Positions 26,644 through 35,574 of a stretch of 64,000 nucleotides of DNA are shown here, one piece after another (position 1 is the stretch's first letter; every line of letters begins with the position of its first letter). The notes under the pieces are model-generated. The model saw nothing but the letters and a program-made list of their open reading frames with translations, searched no databases and was not told the origin of the DNA. A program made the position numbers and the translations under genes. The DNA is from JBBQVS01 sp038211295 (lineage in GTDB: Bacteria; Chloroflexota; Ktedonobacteria; Ktedonobacterales; Ktedonobacteraceae). Location: assembly GCA_038211295.1 (NCBI GenBank), contig JBBQVS010000002.1, forward strand, positions 62,001 to 126,000. Reading direction: 5' to 3'.

Positions 26644-26983
26644 GTCGGTTTTCCTTCTTTTCCTAAACGACAAAACAAAACACTACTATTGCTTGCTCTA
26701 CAAGAGAAATATATGCTCGCTTCTCTTCATAGACACAATATTTTATGGACGCTACGGTGATTGTCTTCTATCATAGCATACTATAGAGTAAATGAGAAGA
26801 GTCTTTTACGTACCATACACGCCAAAGTTTTTTTGTATACTCAACACATAATACCGTTCTCTTGCTTGTAATCTTGTGTATCTTTCCACCATTTTTGGCC
26901 CAGTGCCTGATTGCGCCCTCATTCGATAGAGAGGTACAATATTCTTATGGTTACGTATATACCATCATTTCAAGGAGAGCAGT
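26644..26983. other. divergent promoter region, 340 bp
   Basis: Lies between the starts of the FIST gene (minus) and the nitroreductase gene (plus). It is AT-rich and must hold promoters for both. I see no strong inverted repeat or RNA gene in it. Confidence 0.35.
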
Positions 26984-27634
26984 ATGCCCCAGCTAGACCT
27001 GACCCTCGACCAGCTATTAGCCACGACCCGTTCGGTACGCAAACGTCTCGACCTAACGCGACCAGTCGAGTTGGAGATAATTCGCGAGTGCCTGGAACTT
27101 GCGTTACAGGCACCCACAGGTAGTAATAGTCAGCGTTGGCATTTCATGGTCGTGACCGACGCGGAAAAGCGGCTCGCCATCGCTGATCTGTACCGCAAAT
27201 CATTCGCGGCCTACCGCAATGTTCCCCCACCTGCAAACAGATTGGCGGAAGATTCGCCACGTATGCAGACGCAAAAGCGCGTGGTAGACTCGGCGGACTA
27301 CCTCGCGGAACACCTGCATGAGGTTCCTGTCTTTGTTATTCCCTGTATCGCTGGCCGTCTTGAGAAACTGTCATTAGAGGGGCAAGCGGGTTCCTGGGGA
27401 TCGATTCTCCCTGCCGCATGGAGCTTTATGCTCGCGGCACGCGCACGCGGCCTCGGCTCTGCCTGGACAACGCTACACCTCACCTACGAAAAAGAAGCGG
27501 CGGCGATTCTGGGTATTCCCTACGAAAAGATCACACAGACCTCGCTCTTACCTGTTGCATACACCATCGGCACAGATTTCAAGCCTGCACCGCGTGAACC
27601 ATTAGATACAGTATTGCACCTCAACGAATGGTAA
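26984..27634 (+). CDS. nitroreductase family FMN protein
   Basis: Product of 216 aa. Nitroreductase fold: a TTRSVRKRLDLTRP entry with the Arg-rich FMN contact, LQAPTGSNSQRWHF for FMN binding, and GLGSAWTTLH near the end. Typical activity is NAD(P)H-dependent reduction of nitro groups, quinones or flavins. ATG 26984 has AAGGAGAG upstream. It is 73 bp before the PPOX-fold gene and may share a transcript. Confidence 0.88.
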   Translation: MPQLDLTLDQLLATTRSVRKRLDLTRPVELEIIRECLELALQAPTGSNSQRWHFMVVTDAEKRLAIADLYRKSFAAYRNVPPPANRLAEDSPRMQTQKRVVDSADYLAEHLHEVPVFVIPCIAGRLEKLSLEGQAGSWGSILPAAWSFMLAARARGLGSAWTTLHLTYEKEAAAILGIPYEKITQTSLLPVAYTIGTDFKPAPREPLDTVLHLNEW

Positions 27635-27707
27635 AAGTCTCGAAGAGATGATATAACATTGAGGAGAAGCGAGCTACCACATTTTGAGTAGAGGAGCATT
27701 TCTTTTT

Positions 27708-28088
27708 ATGACAACTCACAACGCACAGGACCCATTTGCGTATTTGTATCCACATGAGTTTTTTGTTCTCACGACCTATCGCAAGGATGGTACAGCAGTA
27801 CCAACTACCGTCTGGTTCGCGCATAATCAGGGGAAAATATACATCACTACTAGCCGTAGCGCAGGAAAAATCAAACGCGTCCGCAACAATGGACACGTCG
27901 AGATGACGCCCTCTGACCGCACGGGCAATCTGCTGGGTGAGCCGTCTGCGACAGGACGCGCACGCGAAAGCACGGACACCGAACGGACTCATGCCCGCGC
28001 CATTCTCGCGCAAAAATATGGCGAAATGTTTGAGCGTGTCGCAGGCCCCGATAGCCCTGAACGCACGTATATCATAGTGGAACCATAA
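27708..28088 (+). CDS. PPOX-fold F420/FMN-dependent protein
   Basis: Product of 126 aa. Split beta-barrel of the pyridoxamine-5-phosphate-oxidase type: FFVLTTYRKDGTAVPTTVWF, then KIYITTSRSAGKIKRVRNNG and VEMTPSDRTGN. The TTSRSxGKxKR element fits the small F420-dependent oxidoreductase branch (TIGR03666-like); FMN use cannot be excluded. ATG 27708 follows TAGAGGAGC with a long 12-nt spacer; an upstream TTG at 27684 is less likely. Confidence 0.8.
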   Translation: MTTHNAQDPFAYLYPHEFFVLTTYRKDGTAVPTTVWFAHNQGKIYITTSRSAGKIKRVRNNGHVEMTPSDRTGNLLGEPSATGRARESTDTERTHARAILAQKYGEMFERVAGPDSPERTYIIVEP

Positions 28089-28102
28089 CGCCGCCATTGC
28101 TA

Positions 28103-28136
28103 GTTGAGCGCGACTACAGAAGTTGCCGCGCTCAAC
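28103..28136 (+). terminator. terminator-like hairpin after the PPOX gene
   Basis: GTTGAGCGCG (28103-28112) pairs with CGCGCTCAAC (28127-28136), loop 14 nt, starting 14 bp after the stop. No U-tract follows. The next ~250 bp up to the following gene are AT-rich with no gene seen. Confidence 0.6.
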
Positions 28137-28389
28137 CTCACAGAGACACACAAAAGTAGCCGGAGATATAAGAAAGAAGAAAGAGATGAGGAATGTTTTC
28201 ACGTACCGATTTGTTTTATTCTATGATAGAAGCAACACAGAACACTTTTGCATTACTCACGCACTCTACTCTCCGATATATTTATAAGCTCTTTTATAAC
28301 GACACGTATACACCCTATTTGTGCTATATTTTTATTCAATGGAACAAAAAGCACATGCGAAACGTATAGATATAGGAAAGGATATATGT

Positions 28390-29565
28390 ATGCCCATACG
28401 ACAACAACCCGCATGGAGAGATGGGCATGACCCTCTCAGACGAACAGGCGAAATAGAGACGCCCTATTCGAGTACGCCGCGGCGTCTCTCGAATACCGGA
28501 CGAACATCACCACGTCCCGAAGACGAGGAGGCGGCAATGTCTGACGAAGACACGACACGCTTTGACTATGATACGCAAAGCATTATTGCGCTTGAGCCAA
28601 AGACGCAACGTAGGCAAACGAGCAGATATCCAACCTCGGCAGGGGCCGCCAACAGACAAAACACCGCAGCACGCCAACAAGCCAGTGCTGCCAACAGACA
28701 GAGCACTGAAGCACACCAACAAGCCAGTGTTGCCAACAGACAAAACACCGCAGCACGCCAACAAGCCAGTGCCGCTAACAGACAAACTACAGACGCACAA
28801 CAGCAGGCCAGTGCCGCTAACAGGCAAAACACCGCAGCACGCCAACAGGCCAGTGCCGCTAACAGACAAACTACAGGTGTGAGGCCACAGGTTACACCCG
28901 CGAGTGCTGCTAACAGACAATCAACCATTGGAAGACAGCAAGTGGTGTCATCTGCGAACATCGCGAACAGACAAACGACCTCGCCGCGCCAATCAAGCAG
29001 AGAGCTTGTAGTAACCAGTCCTTCTTACAGACACCCTAGCGGGCCACGCCAGGATAGTAGTCAGCTTGGAACGAAGGTAGTGCCGCAACCACAACAGCGA
29101 AAACAATTTCACTGGTTGGTTCCTACTGGCATGACTATGATTATTACTATTCTGTGCTATCTCCTACTCTATGGCGCATGGACAGGTGGGCATAGCCTGT
29201 ACAACAATTTGACATACGGAACGACGACGCGCACCTCGCATCTTGAAGCGTTTGTAGGCGACCACGACTCTATTTCGGCTCCCACACACTTCATGGCGGT
29301 CAACTTGCGTGGCACGATTGATGTTATCGAGTTTCCCGGCAGCGATGTGACGCACGCGAAGGTCTATCCAGGCCCGCACCTGCTCTGGTCGAATGCTGAC
29401 AAGGCCATCGTAACTCTCGAAGTAAAACCAGGAAACAACTCTCGGCAACCTGACATCATCGTACACATTCAAGGCGATACAGACCTGCTTTTCCGTCAGA
29501 CTACCGCGACCTTTGTTTTACACAACAACGGTTCTGGTTTCTCGCCGATGGTAGCAAAACCTTAG
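28390..29565 (+). CDS. single-pass membrane protein with NRQ tandem repeats
   Basis: Product of 391 aa. The N-terminal half is Arg/Gln/Ser-rich, with six 14-residue repeats of the type ANRQNTAARQQASA (residues ~86-169) and decaying copies after them. A single membrane segment follows (~LVPTGMTMIITILCYLLLYG, residues ~237-258), then a ~130-residue domain predicted outside the cell (HFMAVNLRGTIDVIEFPG ... IVHIQGDTDLLFRQTTATF). Similar modules occur next to the membrane in Ktedonobacteria-like proteins, but I cannot name the domain. ATG 28390 has AGGAAAGGA upstream. Function unknown; the basic, disordered cytoplasmic part may be a tether. Confidence 0.75.
   Translation: MPIRQQPAWRDGHDPLRRTGEIETPYSSTPRRLSNTGRTSPRPEDEEAAMSDEDTTRFDYDTQSIIALEPKTQRRQTSRYPTSAGAANRQNTAARQQASAANRQSTEAHQQASVANRQNTAARQQASAANRQTTDAQQQASAANRQNTAARQQASAANRQTTGVRPQVTPASAANRQSTIGRQQVVSSANIANRQTTSPRQSSRELVVTSPSYRHPSGPRQDSSQLGTKVVPQPQQRKQFHWLVPTGMTMIITILCYLLLYGAWTGGHSLYNNLTYGTTTRTSHLEAFVGDHDSISAPTHFMAVNLRGTIDVIEFPGSDVTHAKVYPGPHLLWSNADKAIVTLEVKPGNNSRQPDIIVHIQGDTDLLFRQTTATFVLHNNGSGFSPMVAKP
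28645..28896 (+). repeat. six tandem 42-bp coding repeats
   Basis: Units start at 28645, 28687, 28729, 28771, 28813 and 28855, each 42 bp and in frame, coding 14 residues. Some units are nearly identical (1, 3 and 5), alternating with more variable ones (2, 4 and 6), so an 84-bp higher-order duplication is likely. Confidence 0.88.
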
Positions 29566-29573
29566 ATAACATC

Positions 29574-29609
29574 AAACGGCTCCCGACAGAATGTTTTCGG
29601 GAGCCGTTT
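29574..29609. terminator. bidirectional terminator hairpin
   Basis: AAACGGCTCCCGA (29574-29586) pairs with TCGGGAGCCGTTT (29597-29609) around a 10-nt loop; the right arm runs into TTTT. It lies between the convergent genes ending at 29565 and 29624. Confidence 0.9.
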
Positions 29610-29623
29610 TCGCTCTTTCCTCG

Positions 29624-29953
29624 TTATGCTCCTGTTTGTGCCGCGACAATCAACTCGTGAATCTCAGTCGTGGATAGCCGCTCAATATCCACACGGTCTC
29701 CTTCTTTTGTGACTGCAAAGAGATGCTTCTGACCCTGCTCATCACGAAGAAAATTGTACAGCGTTTGCGCGACAGCCTGTGGTGCCTGTTCCGCGTTTTC
29801 GCTGATGCCGATGCCGACAAGAGCCGGTATCGTAGCGTCGGGTGCCTCCACAAGCTCCACCATCACACCATGAATATATTTAAGTTGGTGTTCGAGCATT
29901 TTAAGATGCTCTTTTGTGTCCGACGTGAACTCTAGTGTGAGCGTTGTTTCCAT
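29624..29953 (-). CDS. hypothetical protein, 109 aa
   Basis: Soluble alpha/beta protein with no recognised motif. An N-terminal strand-helix (TLTLEFTSDTKEHLKMLEHQ) is followed by GIGISENAEQAPQAVAQTLY and a VTKEGDRVDIERLS strand pair near the end. ATG 29953 follows AAGCAGGATATTC. It lies 24 bp downstream of pgi on the same strand, so it may share its transcript. Function unknown. Confidence 0.65.
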   Translation of the reverse strand: METTLTLEFTSDTKEHLKMLEHQLKYIHGVMVELVEAPDATIPALVGIGISENAEQAPQAVAQTLYNFLRDEQGQKHLFAVTKEGDRVDIERLSTTEIHELIVAAQTGA

Positions 29954-29977
29954 GAATATCCTGCTTTCTTCTCACGC

Positions 29978-31615
29978 TTAACGTGTATTAGCTTTGCGGT
30001 AACGAACAATGAGCGCATTCGTCGAACTGTCATGTGTCAGGTTTGGCTCTTCAGTATTCTGCAATTCGGGAATGATGCGCGTAGCCAGAACTTTGCCCAG
30101 CTCGACACCCCACTGGTCGAACGAGTTGATGTGCCAGATTGTTCCCTGCACAAAGACCTTGTGTTCGTATAACGCGATCAGTTTGCCCAGTACCTCTGGT
30201 GTCAGGCGATCCGCAAGTATCGTATTGGTCGGGTGATTGCCCTCAAACGTGCGGTGCGGCACCTGCGCCGCCGCGACGCGATCCGCCGTAACTTCTTCCG
30301 GCGTTTTGCCGAACGCGAGTGCTTCAGTCTGCGCGAAGAAGTTCGCCATCAGCAGATCGTGATGTGGGGGAAGAGTATTGAGAGAACGCGTAAAGCCAAT
30401 GAAATCACACGGAATAAGCTTTGTTCCCTGATGAATGAGCTGGTAAAACGCATGCTGCCCATTCGTTCCGGGTTGCCCCCAGATAATAGGCCCCGTCTGA
30501 TAATTGACGGTGTTGCCATCCAAATCGACATGCTTGCCATTGCTCTCCATGTCAAGCTGTTGTAGGTACGAACTAAGATATTCAAGGTACTGGTCATAGG
30601 GCAGTACCGCGACGGTTTGCGCTCCAAAAAAGTTGTTGTACCAGATGCCAAGTAGCCCAAGCAGAATGGGCAGGTTGCGCTCGAATGGTGCCGTGCGGAA
30701 ATGCTCGTCCATCGCGTGGAAGCCGGCGAGCATCTCGCGAAAGTGGTCTGGCCCAACCGCGATCATCAGGGAAAGACCAATTGCGGAGTCATAGGAATAG
30801 CGACCACCAACCCAATCACTGAACTCGAACATATTGGCGGCGTCGATACCAAACTTCGTCACCTCTTTAGCGTTGGTTGAGACCGCAACAAAGTGTTTGG
30901 CAATCGCGGCATCATCGTGCAACGCTCCCAGGCACCACGCGCGGGCCGAGCGTGCGTTTGTCAATGTTTCGAGCGTGGTGAACGTTTTCGACGACACAAT
31001 AAACAACGTCTCCGCAGGATTGAGGTCGCGTGTCGCTTCCGCGAAATCCGTGCCATCGACGTTGGAGACGAAGCGAGCCGTGATATCGCGATCACTGTAA
31101 TAGCGCAACGCGGCATAGGCCATGTGTGGGCCGAGGTCAGAACCACCAATACCGATGTTGACGATGTTACGGATACGCTTGCCCGTGTAGCCCTGCCATT
31201 CACCGCTTCGCACGCGATTGGAGAAGTCCGCCATCCTGTCAAGCACAGCGTGAACACCAGGAACGATATTTTCGCCATCAACCAGAATGGTTGCGTCTCT
31301 GGGCGCACGCAATGCGATGTGCAACACGGCGCGGTTCTCGGTGACGTTGATCTTCTCACCCTTAAACATCGCGTCGATACGTTCGTGTATGCCCGATACC
31401 TCTGCCAATGCCAGTAAAAGCTGCATGGTTTCATCGGTGACACGGTTCTTCGAGTAATCTAGATAGACCCCTTCGGCCTCAAGTGTAAACCGCTCGCCAC
31501 GCTTTGCGTCTTCGGCAAAGAGTGTACGCAAGTGTATGTTCTGCACTTTTTGAAAGTGGTCTTGCAGAGCTTTCCATGTTGGACGCTGCATGAGCGGTGT
31601 AGTGTCAATAACCAT
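29978..31615 (-). CDS. pgi: glucose-6-phosphate isomerase
   Basis: Product of 545 aa, the full length of the large PGI type. It has GIGGSDLGP, VSSKTFTTLET, GGRYSYDSAIG, the catalytic Glu in DMESNGKHV, the His in GTNGQHAFYQL and the Lys in EHKVFVQG. It interconverts glucose 6-phosphate and fructose 6-phosphate. ATG 31615 has AGGAGC upstream; the frame runs open to 31798 without domain similarity and would overlap the divergent gene. A separate PGI-like protein is in the sugar operon at 6009-7811. Confidence 0.95.
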   Translation of the reverse strand: MVIDTTPLMQRPTWKALQDHFQKVQNIHLRTLFAEDAKRGERFTLEAEGVYLDYSKNRVTDETMQLLLALAEVSGIHERIDAMFKGEKINVTENRAVLHIALRAPRDATILVDGENIVPGVHAVLDRMADFSNRVRSGEWQGYTGKRIRNIVNIGIGGSDLGPHMAYAALRYYSDRDITARFVSNVDGTDFAEATRDLNPAETLFIVSSKTFTTLETLTNARSARAWCLGALHDDAAIAKHFVAVSTNAKEVTKFGIDAANMFEFSDWVGGRYSYDSAIGLSLMIAVGPDHFREMLAGFHAMDEHFRTAPFERNLPILLGLLGIWYNNFFGAQTVAVLPYDQYLEYLSSYLQQLDMESNGKHVDLDGNTVNYQTGPIIWGQPGTNGQHAFYQLIHQGTKLIPCDFIGFTRSLNTLPPHHDLLMANFFAQTEALAFGKTPEEVTADRVAAAQVPHRTFEGNHPTNTILADRLTPEVLGKLIALYEHKVFVQGTIWHINSFDQWGVELGKVLATRIIPELQNTEEPNLTHDSSTNALIVRYRKANTR

Positions 31616-31796
31616 ATCTGATGCTCCTTTTTTACGTATTCGTGTGTGTTTTTCTGTAAACGGCACCATGCTAAGTGTATCACGTTTCCAAACATGCCTA
31701 AATTTCCTATCGATGAACCTTTCGTGAGTAGCTATACGTGATATAAAATGAAAGCTCTCTATAGTATTATCCTTACAGGAAGGTTTGAAATATCTC

Positions 31797-32294
31797 ATGG
31801 CAAATTCTTTTTTTTCTGATAACCCAATGAATGTCTATCTTCGCGCGGGACTGCTTGGCTTTGTAACGGGATTACGCTCTATGACGCCATTTGCGCTACT
31901 CAACTGGACGCGCCGCGTGGGCGTTGACGCCGATTCGACGATTGACCAGTTTCTCGATGCCCCCGCGAGTCGCGTTGTCTCAAGCATGCTCGCGATTGGC
32001 GAACTCGTGGGCGACAAACTCCCCATGACGCCTGACCGCACGGCAGTTGGCCCATTTCTTGGGCGCATCACCATCGGCGCGATTGCTGGCGCGGCAATCT
32101 GCCAGCGTTCCCGCGTCTCACCACTTATCGGTGCCGCGATTGGCGCAACAACAGCGAGCGCGGGTACGGCTGCTGGCTACTATACCCGCAAATCACTGAG
32201 CAAAATCAAGTTTGTGCCGAGCTTTGTCTGGGCAAGCGCGGAAGACGCGCTCGCGCTCGGTCTTGGTTACATCGCGACACGCAAAGACAAATAA
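31797..32294 (+). CDS. DUF4126-like small membrane protein
   Basis: Product of 165 aa with about four hydrophobic segments. GLLGFVTGLRSMTPFALL near the N terminus and PFLGRITIGAIAGAAIC, then GAAIGATTASAGTAAGYYTRK, match the DUF4126 membrane family, whose function is unknown. ATG 31797 follows AGGAAGG at a long 13-nt spacing; TTG 31785 is a less likely start. The MFS gene follows 89 bp later. Confidence 0.78.
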   Translation: MANSFFSDNPMNVYLRAGLLGFVTGLRSMTPFALLNWTRRVGVDADSTIDQFLDAPASRVVSSMLAIGELVGDKLPMTPDRTAVGPFLGRITIGAIAGAAICQRSRVSPLIGAAIGATTASAGTAAGYYTRKSLSKIKFVPSFVWASAEDALALGLGYIATRKDK

Positions 32295-32383
32295 GCCTTG
32301 TTGCATATGGTATGCTTATAGTAGGGGAGACACTAACGGTCTTCCCTATTTGTACTCTATGCCATACTCAACAAGGAAATACT

Positions 32384-33721
32384 GTGGACTCTCGCGACAA
32401 CGCCGATAACAACATACCCAAAAATTTGCCCGAACCGTCTTCTCTCCCCGTTCCAACTCAGACAGATGCAATAACGCCAGGTATTCCACACGATCCCTAC
32501 CTTGCCCTGCGCTTTCTCGACTTTCGCCTGCTCTTCGTCGGCTCACTTTTAGCATCGCTTGGCGAGCAGATGATCACAATTGCGATTGGCTGGGAACTTT
32601 ACGAACGCACAGGCTCCGCGCTCTATTTAGGTCTGGTGGGACTGGTACAGGTTATTCCCGTCTTCGTTCTGTCCCTACCCGCCGGACATATCGTGGACAA
32701 GTTCAACCGTAAACGTATCGTAATCATCTCGTTGCTGATCCTGGGCCTTGCCTCTGTTGGCTTAACAATTCTCTCGTTTCTGCATGGCCCATTGCTTTTA
32801 ATTTATGGTTGCCTACTTGTAATGGGTGCCGCTGCCGCCTTCAATAGTCCCGCCAGCTCGACACTGGTCGCGCAGACCGTACCCGAACGCGCCTATCAAA
32901 GTGCCGCGACATGGAGCAGTAGTTCGTGGCAACTCGCGTCCGTGTTAGGCCCTGCTTTGAGCGGTATTCTGATCGCGATTTTACATAGTGCGACACTGAT
33001 TTACGCGCTAAATGCTGGCGCGATGGCCCTTTACGCGCTGTTGCTGCTGCCGATGCGTGAGCCAGAGCAAAAAATGGTTGCCAGCACAAAAACAACGCTG
33101 GGGTCGTTGTTTGAAGGACTAAAATTTCTGTGGAGTACACAGATTATTCTGGCCTCGATTACATTGGATATGTTCGCGGTTCTCCTTGGTGGCGCGACAA
33201 CGCTGCTCCCCATTTTCGCGAAGGATATTCTGCATGTCGGGCCTGTTGGTCTCGGCTGGCTCCGTGCCGCGCCCTCCGTTGGTGCACTCTGCGTGACACT
33301 TGGCATCGCGCACATTCCACCTTTCAAAAAAGCTGGTCGTACTCTGCTCTGGGCAGTAGGTGGCTTTGGACTAGCAACCATTGTCTTTGGCCTCTCACAC
33401 TCTTTCTGGCTCTCGCTCGCGATGCTTTTTCTCCTTGGCGGCCTGGACAACATTAGCGTTGTTATTCGCAGTACACTCCTTTTGACGCGCACACCGAACG
33501 CGATGCTGGGACGCATCTCCGCCGTCAACTCGCTTTTCATTGGCGCATCTAATGAACTGGGTGGCTTCGAGTCCGGCCTTGCCGCGCAATTCTTTGGGCC
33601 ACTCCTCTCGGTTGTCGGCGGGGGCGTAGGTACAGTTGTGGTTGTGTTACTTGTAGCATTGTTCTGGCCCGAAATGCGTCGGCTCGGCAAGATGTACGAA
33701 GAAAAAGCTCTTGAAGCATAG
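32384..33721 (+). CDS. MFS transporter (MFS_3/EntS-like exporter)
   Basis: Product of 445 aa with about twelve membrane helices after a ~40-residue Pro-rich cytoplasmic tail. The A-motif-like loop is GHIVDKFNRKRIVIISL, and LRFLDFRLLFVGSLLASLGEQM is the typical entry of the MFS_3 group, which exports siderophores, macrolides or other small molecules. The start is at GTG 32384 with AAGGAAATACT upstream; a longer frame from 32312 has no such site. The substrate is unknown. Confidence 0.88.
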   Translation: MDSRDNADNNIPKNLPEPSSLPVPTQTDAITPGIPHDPYLALRFLDFRLLFVGSLLASLGEQMITIAIGWELYERTGSALYLGLVGLVQVIPVFVLSLPAGHIVDKFNRKRIVIISLLILGLASVGLTILSFLHGPLLLIYGCLLVMGAAAAFNSPASSTLVAQTVPERAYQSAATWSSSSWQLASVLGPALSGILIAILHSATLIYALNAGAMALYALLLLPMREPEQKMVASTKTTLGSLFEGLKFLWSTQIILASITLDMFAVLLGGATTLLPIFAKDILHVGPVGLGWLRAAPSVGALCVTLGIAHIPPFKKAGRTLLWAVGGFGLATIVFGLSHSFWLSLAMLFLLGGLDNISVVIRSTLLLTRTPNAMLGRISAVNSLFIGASNELGGFESGLAAQFFGPLLSVVGGGVGTVVVVLLVALFWPEMRRLGKMYEEKALEA

Positions 33722-33744
33722 GTTGGATAACGTTGAATAATTCG

Positions 33745-34653
33745 CTATGGTAACTTTTTTGTGGCACTCAGACCTTCAATGAACCGCCCAAAGCCATGCC
33801 TATCGACTATCGCACGGATGCGACGGTAGCCCTCGCCATAGACTGAATTGGGGTTACGCTCAATATTGCGAGCGTGATGCAGGCTTTCGGGCGTGTTCTT
33901 GTCGGTATCGAAACGATGGGAGAGCAGTTCACAAAAGCCCTCCTCGGCCCATGTCGGCAGGTCGTGTACGCCTTGCACCGCCAACCAGACATGCCCTAGC
34001 TCGTGAACAGTCACGCTCTGGAAAAGCGATGCGGGGAGGCCGTGCAACACCGCGATACCGTCGATAATCACGCGCATAACATGCCCGTTTAGTGTCTCGA
34101 TGGAGCTTTTCGCCACGCCTAGCGCGTCCGACTCCCCGCGCGTTTGCAAATACTGTGCGAGCCGCCCCCGATCTACAAGCTCAAGACTTAGACGCTGCTG
34201 GTTGTAGCGCAATCCCTGTCGGCTTACCCACAGAATTCCTTCTTTGAAAAGCGGTTGCGCCTCCTCCGTCGTCTCGATAGCGGTTGAACGGCAAACAGGG
34301 CAGCGTATACTTTCAGGTGTGCCACCCTCGTGCTGCTGTGGCGCGAGTAAGCGACCACAATAATCACACTGTGAGTACTGGCCCTGATGCTCTTTACAGA
34401 ACTTCGTTCCCCACTGGTCAATCAGAAACTCGCTTGTAAGCGGCTTACCACAATAGGCACAGCGCGGCGCGATGGCGGCAGTATAGCACGCGCTATGATA
34501 CGGCCTGCCGTCCTGCGTATTGAAACTGATTTCATAAATAGGCTTGCCACAGTAGGCACAAAGAAAGTGTTCTGAATGCCACGTTGTTCCCAACGCGGTA
34601 ATCACGGTGCCGTAAATGGGTTGATGACAATACGCACAGCTTACTTGTTGCAT
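33745..34653 (-). CDS. LIM-domain / DA1-like metallopeptidase
   Basis: Product of 302 aa. The first ~125 residues carry LIM-type zinc fingers: C6-x2-C9, H26-x2-H29, C32-x2-C35 and HSAC, then CAYCGKPL, FCKEH, CDYCG and CPVC. The C-terminal part has a zinc-peptidase motif VTVHELGHVWLA followed by WAEEGFCELLSHR, which parallels the DA1 peptidase of plants (HExxH, then EEGxCxxLxH). Plant DA1 is a ubiquitin-activated peptidase; bacterial relatives lack the ubiquitin-interacting motifs, as here. The substrate is unknown. It lies 21 bp after the GNAT gene on the same strand. Confidence 0.88.
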   Translation of the reverse strand: MQQVSCAYCHQPIYGTVITALGTTWHSEHFLCAYCGKPIYEISFNTQDGRPYHSACYTAAIAPRCAYCGKPLTSEFLIDQWGTKFCKEHQGQYSQCDYCGRLLAPQQHEGGTPESIRCPVCRSTAIETTEEAQPLFKEGILWVSRQGLRYNQQRLSLELVDRGRLAQYLQTRGESDALGVAKSSIETLNGHVMRVIIDGIAVLHGLPASLFQSVTVHELGHVWLAVQGVHDLPTWAEEGFCELLSHRFDTDKNTPESLHHARNIERNPNSVYGEGYRRIRAIVDRHGFGRFIEGLSATKKLP

Positions 34654-34674
34654 GAAGATTCCGTGATGTATTTA

Positions 34675-35556
34675 CTACTCTTGCGATAGTAGACTATAAT
34701 AGTCAAAGCTACTAACCTCTTTGAAGCCGCACGATTGATATAGCGAAAGCGCGTTTTTGTTGTTGGTCTCGACCTCAAGCGCGATGCGCGTTTGTCTCAG
34801 CGCAAGAACATCGTGAACCGCTTGCGCGATCATTCGTCGACCATAGCCGCGCCCCTGATACATCGGCAACACGCCGACACCTGCGATATACGCTTCGTCC
34901 GTGCCAAGTGTCACATCTAGTTTGCCAACGGGCGTCTCGTCAAGCGTCGCTATATAGATTCTACTTTGCGCGTCCCGCATCTTTTCGGGAGTATACCATT
35001 GCACGTTCGACTCACCCATGCCGAATGACACATTGGTAATATGCGTGATAGCAGGCACTTCATCTAGTCGCGCGAGACGAATGTGCAAACGAGGATTTAA
35101 CGGAGGCAAGGACACGGCCTCGGCTAGCTCCATTCTATACTCAGAGTGATGATAAGTTGGTTTGAGCGAGTCCGCGAAACCCTGACCTGACGCTGAAGCG
35201 TGTTCAACAATCACGAGCAGCGTTGGTACATCGCGACTACGGCACTCCGCGTGTACCGCCGTAAACAGACGTGTGAAGATGCCTTTACGGCGATATGCTG
35301 GATGCACCATACCACTCGCCTCTCCCTCTAACGGGTTGAAGTTAAAAAACGCCAGAAAACCCACCAGCGCATCCTCATCGTAATAAAGAAAATCGTTTGT
35401 CTGGTCTTGCGGACGCTTGCCCAGCGTTTCCCAGTTGAGCTTCATATGCAGGCTTTCATACGCCTCACAGATGCTCGCAAGCGTCCTAACTTCTCCAAGT
35501 TCTCTTTGTGTCAACCCTCGTCTCTCATAAATACCGTGTCTCTTTTCTACTTCCAT
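34675..35556 (-). CDS. tandem GNAT acetyltransferase
   Basis: Product of 293 aa with two GNAT halves. The first has GMVHPAYRRKGIFTRLFTAV as its acetyl-CoA loop; the second has IAGVGVLPMYQGRGYGRRMI with the Q/RxxGxG/A pattern and ends in NNKNALSLYQSCGF. Two-domain GNATs include mycothiol synthase, but no other mycothiol gene is near. The acceptor is unknown. It is 18 bp after the biotin carrier gene, so it is probably in the same transcript. Confidence 0.88.
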   Translation of the reverse strand: MEVEKRHGIYERRGLTQRELGEVRTLASICEAYESLHMKLNWETLGKRPQDQTNDFLYYDEDALVGFLAFFNFNPLEGEASGMVHPAYRRKGIFTRLFTAVHAECRSRDVPTLLVIVEHASASGQGFADSLKPTYHHSEYRMELAEAVSLPPLNPRLHIRLARLDEVPAITHITNVSFGMGESNVQWYTPEKMRDAQSRIYIATLDETPVGKLDVTLGTDEAYIAGVGVLPMYQGRGYGRRMIAQAVHDVLALRQTRIALEVETNNKNALSLYQSCGFKEVSSFDYYSLLSQE

Positions 35557-35574
35557 GCAACCTGCGCTCCTCTC

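Noticed and set aside
28645..28896. Possible CRISPR array
   Set aside because: Repeats are contiguous 42-bp units in frame within a coding region and have no unique spacers.
33031..33690. Minus-strand frame of 219 codons inside the MFS gene
   Set aside because: Rich in Pro, Ser, Thr and Arg without domain pattern; the plus strand codes a clear twelve-helix transporter.
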